Program-made: the position numbers and the translations under genes
Notes under the pieces: generated by a model
Database searches by the model: none
The model's input: the letters and a program-made list of their open reading frames with translations, nothing else
What the model was told of the DNA's origin: nothing
DNA from: an uncultured bacterium
Lineage (GTDB): Bacteria > Bacillota > Clostridia > Lachnospirales > Lachnospiraceae
DNA length: 64,000 nucleotides
NCBI GenBank assembly: GCA_947574055.1
Contig: CANPIC010000009.1
Location: 1 to 64,000, forward strand
Reading direction: 5' to 3'
Shown here: positions 51,876 to 61,700 of the stretch, one piece after another
How the letters are laid out: each line of letters starts with the position of its first letter
Position numbering within the stretch: position 1 is the stretch's first letter

Positions 51876-53024
51876 TCACAGGCGCAAGCCGTCTATCAGT
51901 TCATACGTCCACTGCTCTGTTTCCAGAATCTGATCCACATGCGGATTGCCGATTACAGAATGCCGTTCCATGCATGTCTCAATGATTTCCGCTATTTGCA
52001 GGAAGGAAATCTTGTGATCCAGAAACAGGCTGACCGCCTTTTCATTGGCCGCATTATACACTGTCGGCATACTGCCGCCTGCCCGCATGGCCTCATATGC
52101 CAGAGCCAGCCCGCGAAATGTCTCCGTATCCGGCTTCTCAAACGTAATGCGCGCCAGTTCATAAAAATCCACCGAAGGCGCCTCCATCGGCCTGCGCTCG
52201 GGATAAAACAGAGCATACTGGATGGGCAGTTTCATATCCGGCAAACCGAGCTGGGCAATGATACTGCCATCCACATATTCCACCATCGAGTGAATGATGC
52301 TCTGCGGCTGCACAACCACCTGAATCTGTGGCAGTTCCACATCAAAGAGCCATTTGGCTTCCATCACTTCCAGTCCCTTATTTACAAGCGTGGCAGAGTC
52401 GATGGTAATCTTTCTGCCCATAGACCAGTTGGGGTGTTGCAAAGCATCCTCCGCACGCATCCCTTCCAGTTCCCCGCGTTTCCTGCCCCGGAAAGGCCCG
52501 CCGGAGGCCGTCAGCAGTATCTTTCTGACCTGACTTTTTTTCTCTCCGTTTAGTGACTGGAATATAGCGCTGTGCTCGCTGTCCACCGGAAGAATGGCCA
52601 CCTGCTTCTCTCTGGCCAGCGGCATCAGCAGATGCCCCGCGGTGACAAGCGTCTCTTTATTGGCAAGGAGGATATCTTTGCCATGTTCGATGGCAGTCAG
52701 AGTAGGCCGCACGCCAATCATCCCCACTACTGCCGTCACCAGCGCATCCATTTCCTCCATGGCTGCAATTTCCAGCAGGCCATCCATACCCGTCAGGATT
52801 TTCACATCCAGATCCCTGACCCGGTCCCGCAGATCGCGGCAGGCTTCCTCACTCCAAAGGGCCACTGCCTGTGGACGATATTCTCTGATCTGACGCTCCA
52901 TAAGCGCCGCATTGCTGCCTGCCGCCAGCGCCGTCACCTGTATCTCTTCTCTGTGACTTCGCACGATTTCCAGTGTCTGTGTACCGATCGAACCGGTGGA
53001 ACCCAGTATCCCTATCTTTTTCAT
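51876..53024 (-). CDS. dxr: 1-deoxy-D-xylulose 5-phosphate reductoisomerase
   Basis: Dxr makes MEP from DXP with NADPH, the first committed step of the MEP pathway. The NADPH loop is GSTGSIGTQTLEIV; LPVDSEHSAIFQ holds metal-binding residues; SMGRKITIDSATLVNKG is also typical. Length 382 aa. It overlaps no neighbour: cdsA stop is 4 nt upstream. Confidence 0.96.
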   Translation of the reverse strand: MKKIGILGSTGSIGTQTLEIVRSHREEIQVTALAAGSNAALMERQIREYRPQAVALWSEEACRDLRDRVRDLDVKILTGMDGLLEIAAMEEMDALVTAVVGMIGVRPTLTAIEHGKDILLANKETLVTAGHLLMPLAREKQVAILPVDSEHSAIFQSLNGEKKSQVRKILLTASGGPFRGRKRGELEGMRAEDALQHPNWSMGRKITIDSATLVNKGLEVMEAKWLFDVELPQIQVVVQPQSIIHSMVEYVDGSIIAQLGLPDMKLPIQYALFYPERRPMEAPSVDFYELARITFEKPDTETFRGLALAYEAMRAGGSMPTVYNAANEKAVSLFLDHKISFLQIAEIIETCMERHSVIGNPHVDQILETEQWTYELIDGLRL

Positions 53025-53028
53025 CTGT

Positions 53029-53874
53029 CTATGCCCCTATCAATATCCTTGCCATAAAATAGATCACCGGCGCCGTAAAAATCACACTGTCGAACCGGTC
53101 CATAATCCCGCCATGGCCGGGAATACATCTTCCGTAATCTTTGATCTCATGGTTTCTCTTGATGGCGGAGGCCGCCAGATCACCGATCTGGGAAATGACC
53201 GCGCCAATCGCCCCCAGTACGGCAAAAGCCCAGGTCACATTTCTGTCGGGGATAGCCTGCTCTGCCACAAAAAAGGAAAACAACATCCCTGCCAGAGCCG
53301 ATCCGGCCACACCGCCCACTGCCCCTTCTATGGATTTCTTGGGACTGAGCACCGGCGCCAGCCGGTGCCTGCCAAACGCCATACCGGTGAAATAGGCGCA
53401 GGTATCACACACCCATGAACTGATAAAGATCATCCATACAATATATATGCCATATCTCATACTTTCTGTCAAATAAATAAAAGAAAGCATAACCGGGCCG
53501 TAAATCATACAGAAATAAGCGGCCATAACCTGTTCCGAGCGGTATCTGGGAAAGGTCAGTACATATACAGCCATCAGCAGCATCAGCTCCCCGATCAGCA
53601 GCATGAAAAGAAACAGGGTCGTCTTTTGTCTCAGATACACCGGTCCGGACGTTCCCTGCCAGATCAGGAAATAATAAAGTAAGATCCCCAGATATCCCGC
53701 CGCCTCCAGCGCATCGACCCCGGCTCTGGCATGAACCCCCACAGCCTTGCACAGTTCTCTGTAAGCAGTGCAGGAAATCACGAAAAGCGCCGCCGCCAGA
53801 TAGATACCGCCGGCCAGTATGGCCGCTACGGCCAGTACCAGCACACCGGCTCCGCTCACGATCCTCTTTCCCAT
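53029..53874 (-). CDS. cdsA: Phosphatidate cytidylyltransferase
   Basis: CdsA forms CDP-diacylglycerol for phospholipid synthesis. The 281-aa protein has about eight spans and the C-terminal signature SPKKSIEGAVGG ... KDYGRCIPGHGGIMDRFDS. It is 1 nt after uppS, which is common in bacteria. Confidence 0.95.
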   Translation of the reverse strand: MGKRIVSGAGVLVLAVAAILAGGIYLAAALFVISCTAYRELCKAVGVHARAGVDALEAAGYLGILLYYFLIWQGTSGPVYLRQKTTLFLFMLLIGELMLLMAVYVLTFPRYRSEQVMAAYFCMIYGPVMLSFIYLTESMRYGIYIVWMIFISSWVCDTCAYFTGMAFGRHRLAPVLSPKKSIEGAVGGVAGSALAGMLFSFFVAEQAIPDRNVTWAFAVLGAIGAVISQIGDLAASAIKRNHEIKDYGRCIPGHGGIMDRFDSVIFTAPVIYFMARILIGA

Positions 53875-53875
53875 A

Positions 53876-54583
53876 CTAAGCCTCCTTCACACCGCCATAT
53901 CGTCTGTCTCTGTTATTGTATGCTTCTATGGCTTTGCCCAATTCCTCTTCGTCAAAATCAGGCCAGGGCACCGGCGTAACATAAAATTCCGTATAAGCAA
54001 GCTGCCAGGGCAGAAAATTGGAAATTCTCTGTTCCCCGCAGGTGCGGATCAGCAGATCGGGATCGGGTATGCCCCGGGTATCCAGATGATCGGAGATCAG
54101 ACGCTCCGAGATCTGCTCCGGCTCCATCCGCCCTTCCCGGATCTCTTTGCAAAGGCTGACAAAGGCCCGGCGGATCTCGTCGCGCCCGCCATAATTAATG
54201 GCAATCTGAAAATGCAGCCCGTCATTTTGCGCCGTAGCTGCCTCCAATTCTGCAATCCGCAGACGGATATCTTCCGCCAGCCCTGTTTTATCCCCGATCA
54301 CGCGGACACACATACGGTTCTTTTCCGCCGTTTTCAGACAAGTCTTCATATAATTGCGCAGCAGCTTCATCAGCGCATCCACTTCGTCTTTGGGCCTGCT
54401 CCAATTCTCAGTGGAAAAAGCATAGACGGTCAGATATTGGATGCCCATCTTATACGCCTTTTCGCAGATCAGTTCCACCTGTTTCGCCCCCTGCACGTGA
54501 CCGTAATTTCTGGGCATATTTCTGCTCTTTGCCCATCTGCCGTTTCCGTCCAGTATGATGGCTACATGGTTCGGTATGTTCAT
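53876..54583 (-). CDS. uppS: Undecaprenyl diphosphate synthase
   Basis: UppS elongates FPP with IPP to C55-PP, the lipid carrier for peptidoglycan. It has HVAIILDGNGRWAK with the catalytic Asp, and GYEAF-like WSRPKDEVDALM downstream. ATG 54583 is chosen because GAGG lies 8 nt upstream; ATG 54589 would be too close. Length 235 aa, normal for the family. Confidence 0.95.
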   Translation of the reverse strand: MNIPNHVAIILDGNGRWAKSRNMPRNYGHVQGAKQVELICEKAYKMGIQYLTVYAFSTENWSRPKDEVDALMKLLRNYMKTCLKTAEKNRMCVRVIGDKTGLAEDIRLRIAELEAATAQNDGLHFQIAINYGGRDEIRRAFVSLCKEIREGRMEPEQISERLISDHLDTRGIPDPDLLIRTCGEQRISNFLPWQLAYTEFYVTPVPWPDFDEEELGKAIEAYNNRDRRYGGVKEA

Positions 54584-54605
54584 GTGCATTTCCTCTTTTA
54601 ACAGA

Positions 54606-54644
54606 AAGGGGAGGCTGCCTGATATCATACGGCGCCCGCCCCTT
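54606..54644 (-). terminator. Hairpin between frr and uppS
   Basis: AAGGGG and CCCCTT with inner GC-rich pairing form a stem on the minus strand, followed by TTTCTGTT. The tail is weak, so it may only reduce readthrough. Confidence 0.4.
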
Positions 54645-54667
54645 AGTCTTTCGTAATCACTGCTATT

Positions 54668-55219
54668 TTATACAGTCAGAATATCCTTTGATTTCTCATC
54701 CACAGCCTTGTCGATCTCTTTGATAAACTTATCTGTCAGCTTCTGCAATTCCTCTTCCAGCTGCTTAATCTCATCCTCCGAAACCTCCGTCTTGCCAAGT
54801 TTTTTCAGGAAATCATTCCCGTCCCGGCGGATATTACGGACAGCCACTTTGCTCTCTTCCCCTTTTTTCTTTACATCCTTTACCAGATCTTTTCTGCGCT
54901 CCTCCGTCAGTTCCGGGAACACCAGACGGATCACGGAACCGTCGTTGGTGGGATTGATCCCCAGATCCGAAACCTGGATCGCCTTCTCGATGGCTTTCAG
55001 CAGATTCTTCTCCCATGGCGCAATCTGAATCATCCTGGCTTCCGGGACAGAAATATTGCCCACCTGCTGAATCGGCGTGGGTGTCCCATAATAATCCACT
55101 TTTATCTTATCAAGCACATGGGGATTGGCTCTTCCCGCGCGGATCGTCGCGAAATCCGACAACAGAAAATCATAGGCTTTCTGCATCTTGTCTTCAAATT
55201 TTTTAATTCTTTCATCCAT
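54668..55219 (-). CDS. frr: Ribosome recycling factor
   Basis: RRF splits post-termination ribosomes with EF-G. The 183-aa protein begins MDERIKKFEDKMQKAYDFL and contains RAGRANPHVLDKIKVDYYG and GEESKVAVRNIRRD, all conserved. It is 15 nt after pyrH, the usual order. Confidence 0.97.
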   Translation of the reverse strand: MDERIKKFEDKMQKAYDFLLSDFATIRAGRANPHVLDKIKVDYYGTPTPIQQVGNISVPEARMIQIAPWEKNLLKAIEKAIQVSDLGINPTNDGSVIRLVFPELTEERRKDLVKDVKKKGEESKVAVRNIRRDGNDFLKKLGKTEVSEDEIKQLEEELQKLTDKFIKEIDKAVDEKSKDILTV

Positions 55220-55234
55220 GGCCTTTCCTCCTGT

Positions 55235-55930
55235 CTAAACCGTAACTTTCGTCCCGTGAAAAGTGCCTTTCACGGTATTTACAATGCTGTTTTCTTCGTT
55301 CAGTCCAAATACCCACATAGGCATACGATTGTCCCTTGCCAGAATGGAAGCCGTCATGTCCACGACCTGCAGATTCCTGGCAATCACCTCATCAAGGGAA
55401 ACCTCATCATAGCGTCTGGCTGCGGGATTCACCCGCGGATCGTCGTCATAGACACCGTCCACCGCCTTGGCCAGCAGGATCACATCTGCTTCCACTTCCA
55501 CTGCCCGCAGCACCACGCCCGTATCGGTGGAGAAATAGGGATGGCCGGTTCCGCCGGCAAAAAATACCACCATGCCCTGCCTGAGATACTCTACTGCGAG
55601 GTCTTTGGAAAAAAGTTCCGTAAAGGCACCGCAGACAAACGGCGTCAGGATCTTTGTCTTCATGCCCACGGAGCGAAATATCTCAGATACATAGATACAG
55701 TTCATAACCGTAGCCAGCATACCGATCTGGTCCGCTTTCGTCCTGTCAATAGTCTCGCTGGAACGTCCCCGCCAGAAATTGCCTCCGCCAATCACAATGC
55801 CGGTCTGTATCCCGTCGTCAATCAACTCTTTTACCTGCAGCGCCACACCTCTGACAGTCGGCTCATCAAAGCCTGTCTTTTTATCACCTGCCAGTGCCTC
55901 TCCGCTGAGTTTTAATAATAATCTCTGCAT
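55235..55930 (-). CDS. pyrH: Uridylate kinase
   Basis: PyrH converts UMP to UDP. The 231-aa protein begins MQRLLLKLSGEALAG, with GIVIGGGNFWRG and AKAVDGVYDDDPRVNP. The open frame runs 27 codons further back, but ATG 55930 has GAGGAAG upstream. The usual upstream genes rpsB and tsf are absent; a bactofilin gene is there instead. Confidence 0.96.
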   Translation of the reverse strand: MQRLLLKLSGEALAGDKKTGFDEPTVRGVALQVKELIDDGIQTGIVIGGGNFWRGRSSETIDRTKADQIGMLATVMNCIYVSEIFRSVGMKTKILTPFVCGAFTELFSKDLAVEYLRQGMVVFFAGGTGHPYFSTDTGVVLRAVEVEADVILLAKAVDGVYDDDPRVNPAARRYDEVSLDEVIARNLQVVDMTASILARDNRMPMWVFGLNEENSIVNTVKGTFHGTKVTV

Positions 55931-55986
55931 CCTGCTTCCTCTCACCTGTCTAAAACCATTCTCCGTCGCCGTAAGCGGCCCGCGCA

Positions 55987-56015
55987 GGCAGTGCAGATAC
56001 CCTGTCTGCACTGCC
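55987..56015 (-). terminator. Strong hairpin without U-run between bactofilin gene and pyrH
   Basis: GGCAGTGCAGA and TCTGCACTGCC form an 11-bp perfect stem with a 7-nt loop. On neither strand does a T-run follow, so it could be a weak terminator, an mRNA end-stabilising stem, or a protein site. Confidence 0.45.
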
Positions 56016-56054
56016 GCTGCCCGGCCATCCTTTCAAAAGTGCTGTCCGGTCTCT

Positions 56055-57560
56055 TTATTGAAATGCTTCAAAGAAAGAAGTCGGATTAACATCCGCATAA
56101 GCCAGGGAGCACATACCTTCGATCACCGCACCGTTATTGATCTGTACGGATTTGGACTTGATATTGCCCATTACGATCGCCGTGGTATCCAGAATCACCG
56201 GCCCCTGTACATCAATATCTCCCTTAACCGCACCGGCAATCACAGCGCTGGTGGCATAAATGTTACCAATAATAACGGAACTCTGGCCGATCTTCACACT
56301 GCCTTCGCTGGTGATCTCTCCGTTAATGCGGGCATTCTCCGCATAGACTTCCATCGCTTTGGAATTACCATTCACCGTACCGGCTATGTTCAGCTTGCCC
56401 CAGATATCAATATTCCCCTTAACCATGCCCACAACTTCCAGAGAACCGTCAGAAGTCACGTCACCCACAATCTTCATGCCTGCCGTCACCACTGCCACTT
56501 CATCGCTGACAACACGCTGGGATACCGCATCCATTGCCGCGCTCTCTTCTTCCGGCGCGGTCTCCTCACCTGCCTGTACCTCTTCTGTAACCGCCATATC
56601 TTCCGCTGCTGTCTCTGCTCCGGTCATCTCTTCCATCGTCACTGTCTCTCCCAACATTGCACTTTCCCCTCCTGCTTCGCTCTCTGTTTCTGCCTCTATA
56701 TGCTCCGCTACGTCTTGCGTCTCTGCGGATCTGAGAATATCCACGGCCGTCATAGCCTCTGCTGCAGCTCCTGTCTCTGCCATCTCATCCTGGGCCGGTT
56801 CTTCCTCGTCCTCCTTTGCCTCTGCCGGCGCTGTCTCCGGTAGCTCCGGTTCGGCTTCCGTCACTTCTGGCACTTCCGGCATCGCATACACCGGCTCCAC
56901 GGAAGCAGAATCACTCCCAAGATCCTCTGTTTCCTCTTCTGCCGCAAATAAGTCCGCGGCACCATCCGCCTGCTCTTCTGAGGCAAATAAGTCCGTGACA
57001 CCATCCGCCTGCTCTTTTGCCGCAAATAAATCCGGAATATCGTCCGCCTGCTCTTCTGTCGCGAATAAATCCGGAATATCGTCTGCCTGCTCTTCTGTCT
57101 CATCCGGCCACACCGCAGCCTCCGGTGCCGTCTCAGGCACTGCCAGTCCCATCTGCTGCATCTCTGCTTCCGTCAGCCCGGTCTCCGCCATCAACTCATC
57201 GGCCGAAAATCCGGCCGACTCTCTGCCCGGAGCTGCCACTCCCAGAATACCCATGCCGCCGGTTTCCTCTGTCTCTTCCTCCTCCGGGATCATCTCCTGC
57301 TCATCCAGCTTTTCCAGCATGGAACTCAGCCTTTCCGCCATATCGTTTTTCTTTGACACTTCCTCCGGGATCTCTTCCTCCCAGTCTTCATCGGCCCAGT
57401 TCTCGTTTTCCGCCCAGATTTCTTCTTCTGATGCAAAATCATCCGCCATGGCACCCGGCTCTGCCGGTTTCGCCTTTCCCTGTCTTCCGTCCTGCTCGTC
57501 CGGAACCAGTTCATTCACTGCCTGTGACAGATCTTCTTTCAAATCAGTAAAAAATCCCAT
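56055..57560 (-). CDS. Bactofilin-domain protein with long acidic repeat region
   Basis: A 501-aa protein. The C-terminal ~120 residues are a bactofilin (polymer-forming beta-helix): KIVGDVTSDGSLEVVGMVKGN, NGEITSEGSVKIGQSSVIIGNI, KGDIDVQGPVIL. The first ~18 residues (MGFFTDLKEDLSQAVNELV) could form an amphipathic helix for membrane contact. Between lies ~340 residues rich in Glu, Ala, Asp and Met. This part contains four tandem 13-residue units of the type EEQADDIPDLFA at about 155-206 (nt 56943-57098). ATG 57560 has GGAGG upstream. Bactofilins scaffold wall enzymes in other bacteria; here the next gene is a membrane-anchored polysaccharide deacetylase 37 nt away. Confidence 0.88.
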   Translation of the reverse strand: MGFFTDLKEDLSQAVNELVPDEQDGRQGKAKPAEPGAMADDFASEEEIWAENENWADEDWEEEIPEEVSKKNDMAERLSSMLEKLDEQEMIPEEEETEETGGMGILGVAAPGRESAGFSADELMAETGLTEAEMQQMGLAVPETAPEAAVWPDETEEQADDIPDLFATEEQADDIPDLFAAKEQADGVTDLFASEEQADGAADLFAAEEETEDLGSDSASVEPVYAMPEVPEVTEAEPELPETAPAEAKEDEEEPAQDEMAETGAAAEAMTAVDILRSAETQDVAEHIEAETESEAGGESAMLGETVTMEEMTGAETAAEDMAVTEEVQAGEETAPEEESAAMDAVSQRVVSDEVAVVTAGMKIVGDVTSDGSLEVVGMVKGNIDIWGKLNIAGTVNGNSKAMEVYAENARINGEITSEGSVKIGQSSVIIGNIYATSAVIAGAVKGDIDVQGPVILDTTAIVMGNIKSKSVQINNGAVIEGMCSLAYADVNPTSFFEAFQ

Positions 57561-57597
57561 CTTTCTATCCTCCATTTCTTTAAATCCGATATGAATT

Positions 57598-58539
57598 TTA
57601 TATTCCATGCTGTATCGGCAGCGTATCTTTTGTGATCGGCACGATCACTGTGTCTTCCATCTTCAGTATCGTCTCAATAATCCCCCTCAGAGCTTCCACT
57701 GTCGTCTTTTTATCTGCCGCATCATGGAGCAGGATCACGGCTTCCCCGTAATTTTCCAGATTGGCCGTACAGTTTCTGATGATCCTGTCTTTATCCAAAT
57801 GTCCGGTGGCATCTCCGCCGGATATGTTCCAGTCATACCATGTAATACCGATCTCGTTTAAGTATCCTTTCAGCTCCTGCATTTCCACTTTCGAGGTGTG
57901 GTTGCTGCTGCCACCCGGAAAACGGTAAATGTCCGGATGAACCCCTGTCACTTCATACAGATAATCCTGCAGCGTGTTCACATCCCAGATAAAGGCCTCC
58001 CTGGAAGCATATATCTCTTCATAGACATGACTATAAGAATGCATGGCCAGCGTATGTCCCTCTTCCACTATCCTGCGCAGAGATTCCTCATACGGCTCCT
58101 TTCCCTTTCCCACAACAAAAAAGGTCGCCTTTACCTCATATTCTTTCAGAATATCAAGAATATCATCCGTATAAATACTGGGACCGTCATCAAATGTCAG
58201 ATAAACCTTGCGGATATCCGACTGCGGCGTGCCCGCCGGCACTGTCCCCGCCGCCTGCTCTTCCCATATCCGGATACTGTCCTCCTCTGTCCGTACCTGA
58301 CTGCGCTCAGCCCTGTCCTGCATCTCCTGCATGGACGCCTCCAGCTGCTGCGCCTCACTGCGCAGGCGTGCAGTCTCACTCTGCAGCTCTTCCACCCGGG
58401 CTTTCAGGACGCCTACGCGAATCCCCAGATAGATACATACCACAACAGGTATGGGAATCGCCGTCAGAAGGCAGACAACGATCAGTCTCTTCAGTATCTG
58501 TACCCGTCCCTTTCTCTTCCTTCTCTTTCCTGCTGCCAT
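57598..58539 (-). CDS. Membrane-anchored polysaccharide deacetylase (NodB fold)
   Basis: A 313-aa protein. A basic N-terminus and one span (about 17-42) are followed by a coiled coil (VLKARVEELQSETARLRSEA), then a CE4 deacetylase. The metal site motifs are LTFDDGPS (near 114) and MHSYSH, with RFPGGSSN after them. CE4 enzymes act on peptidoglycan N-acetylglucosamine and other amino sugars; the exact substrate cannot be read from sequence. ATG 58539 has AAAGGAG upstream. It is likely cotranscribed with the bactofilin gene, from a promoter at 58636-58664. Confidence 0.92.
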   Translation of the reverse strand: MAAGKRRKRKGRVQILKRLIVVCLLTAIPIPVVVCIYLGIRVGVLKARVEELQSETARLRSEAQQLEASMQEMQDRAERSQVRTEEDSIRIWEEQAAGTVPAGTPQSDIRKVYLTFDDGPSIYTDDILDILKEYEVKATFFVVGKGKEPYEESLRRIVEEGHTLAMHSYSHVYEEIYASREAFIWDVNTLQDYLYEVTGVHPDIYRFPGGSSNHTSKVEMQELKGYLNEIGITWYDWNISGGDATGHLDKDRIIRNCTANLENYGEAVILLHDAADKKTTVEALRGIIETILKMEDTVIVPITKDTLPIQHGI

Positions 58540-58635
58540 AAATAAACGAACTCCTTTTTGATTGTATCACACAATATGGCAGGAGGAAAGTACTAAATTT
58601 ATCCGTTCTGACGCTGCTTCGCCCCCGCTATTCAA

Positions 58636-58664
58636 AGTATAGCATTTTATGACTGATTGGGCAA
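58636..58664 (-). promoter_or_regulatory. Promoter of the deacetylase-bactofilin unit
   Basis: Minus strand: TTGCCC, 17 nt, TATACT. It gives a leader of about 95 nt. A second TACAAT lies closer to the gene (near 58562-58567) without a good -35. Confidence 0.6.
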
Positions 58665-58703
58665 TAAATGTTTTTTGTCTGTTCTGTCTGCCCTGCGCGC
58701 ATG

Positions 58704-58743
58704 AAAAACGGCCGCACATATCGCTATGTCACGGCCGCTTTTC
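58704..58743 (-). terminator. Terminator of the RND efflux operon
   Basis: CGGCCG arms with inner ACATA/TATGT pairing form a long stem followed by TTTTTC on the minus strand, about 50 nt after the transporter stop codon. The plus strand also has TTTT, so it can act both ways. Confidence 0.82.
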
Positions 58744-58792
58744 AAAACGTCCCTGTTACCGGATTTGACGTACCGGTTTTACAGTATCAGAT

Positions 58793-61700
58793 TTACAGTT
58801 TATCAAGTGCTATCTTCTTTTCTTTCTTTTTCCGCTCTCTTCTTTTCTCCTTCTTATCTTTGCTCCGTTTATGAATAATCATATAGAAGGTAGGGAGCAG
58901 GATAAGGGTCAGGATCGTGGAGGCTGTCAGGCCGCCCACAATCACGACTGCCATACCCTGTGTCATCTGACCATTCTTGCCATAGCCCAATGACATGGGA
59001 ATCATGGAAAGGATGGTAGTCAGCGTGGTCATAAGGATGGGACGGAGTCTGGACTTTCCGGTCTCGATCAGCGCCTCTTCCGTACTCATGGTCTTTCGCA
59101 GCATATTGGTATAATCCACATAGAGAATACCGTTATTCACCACAATACCAATCAGCATCAGAAAGCCCATCAGCGATACCATACTCACGGTACACTGGGT
59201 GAGCAGCAGCAGCAAGATGGAACCGATCAGGGAAAACGGAATACAGAACATAACCATGCCCGAGTACCGCAGGTTCTCAAACTGAATTGCCATCACAATG
59301 TATACAAGCAGGATAGCCGTAATAATGGCGGAAATCAGAGAACCAAACTCTTCGTTCATCATTTCCTCCATGGTATTTGTCACCTGCCTTACCCCTTCCG
59401 GTAAGAAGGTCTGCGCCATCTGCTGCCGGATCGTCTCCTGGGCAGTAAACTTGGCATCCGCCTCCAGGGTAGCCGTCACACTGGCCGTATAGCTGCCGTC
59501 CTTGCGGCTGATCGTCTGTGGGGAATCGGTATACACAATCTCTGCGATCTCTGACAGAGGCACCAGGGTACCGCCTGCATTGGTCAGTGTCATACCGTAT
59601 ATATCATTGACGGTGGGATACTCATCGGCAGGATACTCCACTTTTACTGTATAATTATTATCATCTATCATCACATCCATGGCATCGGAACCGCCCATGG
59701 CGGAATAGATCATGCCACTGGCCATCTTGGGCGTCATCCCTGCCGCCGCGGCCTTGATGGGATCAATGACAATTTCCGCTCTGGTCGCCGCATCCGCAAA
59801 AGATGAGGTGGCGCTGATCACACCGTCCGCTTCCACCACTGCATCCGAAACGATACGGCAGGCTTCTTTCAGGTTTTCCAGATCATTGCCTTCCAGCGAT
59901 ATATCATAGGTATTGCCGCCGCCCATGCCACTCATGCCCATGGAAGAGGAGGAAGAAACACTGATCTCGCAGTTATTCTCATACCCGTCCACAGCCAGCG
60001 TCCATTCGTCTACAATCTCCACTGTCGACAGCTTACATCCGTCTGCCACATATGCCTGAATACTGCCGCTGGCAGATGATTCCGTTACCGTCGTACTGTA
60101 ATCACTGACATAGGGACTGTCCTTGACGAACTGTTCCAGTTCCTGCACTTTGGCATCAATGATATCCAGCTTCGTGCCCGGACGGAACTGTACCGACACA
60201 GCCACCTGCCCTTCATCGGTCTGTCCCATCAATTCCATATTCAGGAACCGGGTCAGAAAAATAGAAACAGCAAAGATGACAATGGCAGAAAGTGCCACCA
60301 GTTTCTTTTTATGTAACGCCTTTTGCAAAATATGCGCATACCGCTCACCAACCGCTTCCAGAAAGCGGTTTACCGGTGTCTCTTTCTTTTCCACCGGTCT
60401 GTACTGGGAAAAACAAAGCGGCACCAGCGTAATGGCAGAAACAAGGGAGGCGATCAGGGAAAACACAATCGTATATCCCAGCTGCCCGAACATCTGCCCG
60501 GACATCCCTTCCATCATGGAAAGCGGCAGATATACCACTACCGTAGTGATGGTGGAAGCCACAATGGAGGCCAGTACTGTCTTCGTTGCCTCATAGGCCG
60601 CATCCATAAAGCTCATACCCTCATCCGTCTTGCGAAAGCACATCTCGATCACCACGATGGCGTTATCCACCATCATACCGATACCGATGACCAGGGCGCC
60701 CATCGTGATCAGATTCAGAGAAAAGCCCATGAATTTCATCAAAATAAACGTCACCAGCAGTGACACCGGCATCGAACTTCCCACGATCAGACTGCCCTTG
60801 AAATCTCCGAAAAAGACAAACAAGACAAGCATGGTAATGGCAATACCGATCAGCAGTGTCTGCGCAATAGAGACAAGAGAGTCGATAATCGTCTCACTGC
60901 TGTCATAGACAGCCGTAATCGTTATGTCCGGATTCTCCGCATTGAGGCGGTCCACCACCTTCATCACCTTATTCGAAAGGGTAACGGCGCTGGAACTCTG
61001 AATCTTGGTAATACCGATGCTGACATTTTCCGCTCCGTTGTAACGGCTGTAACTGGTAGGCTCTGCCGACGCATACTGTATATTGGCAATATCCGACAGA
61101 TGAATCACATGCCCTGTGGGCGTGGTGATCGGAATGGTCGCCAGTTCCAGCGGCGTCTTATACTCTGCAGTGGAACTTACATTCAGACTCTGGTTCCCAT
61201 AATCCGCCGTACCCGCCGGAATGGTATAATTGGCAGAAGCCACCGTATTAGCCACGGTGGAGACATCCAGCCGGTACTGGCTCATCAGCTCCGGTATCAG
61301 TTCCACACTGATATATTCCTCATTGCCGCCGGAAACAGAGATATCTGCCACATCACTGACTTTTTTCAGTTCCGGTTCCACGGTTTCATTCACGTAGCCG
61401 AGAATATCCAGATCCGGATCTTTTGCATCCACCGACAGCATCATCACCGGCTGTGCGTTCATATCCATGGCAATGATCGTGGGATCTTCCGCATCTTCCG
61501 GCAGATTCCGTTTGATCCGTTCCACTGCCTTTTGTATGTCATTGAACGCCTCGTCCATATCTGTCCCATATTCATAGGAAAACATAATCATAGAAACATT
61601 TTCCTGGGAAGAAGAATAGACGTTTTTAAGGCCGGACAGGGTCCCCAGACCGTCCTCAAGTTCCTGCGTCACGAGCCGTTCCACATCCTCCGGCCCCGCC

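Noticed and set aside
55987-56015. Firm intrinsic terminator before pyrH
   Set aside because: The stem is strong but no U-run follows, so it is listed only with low confidence.
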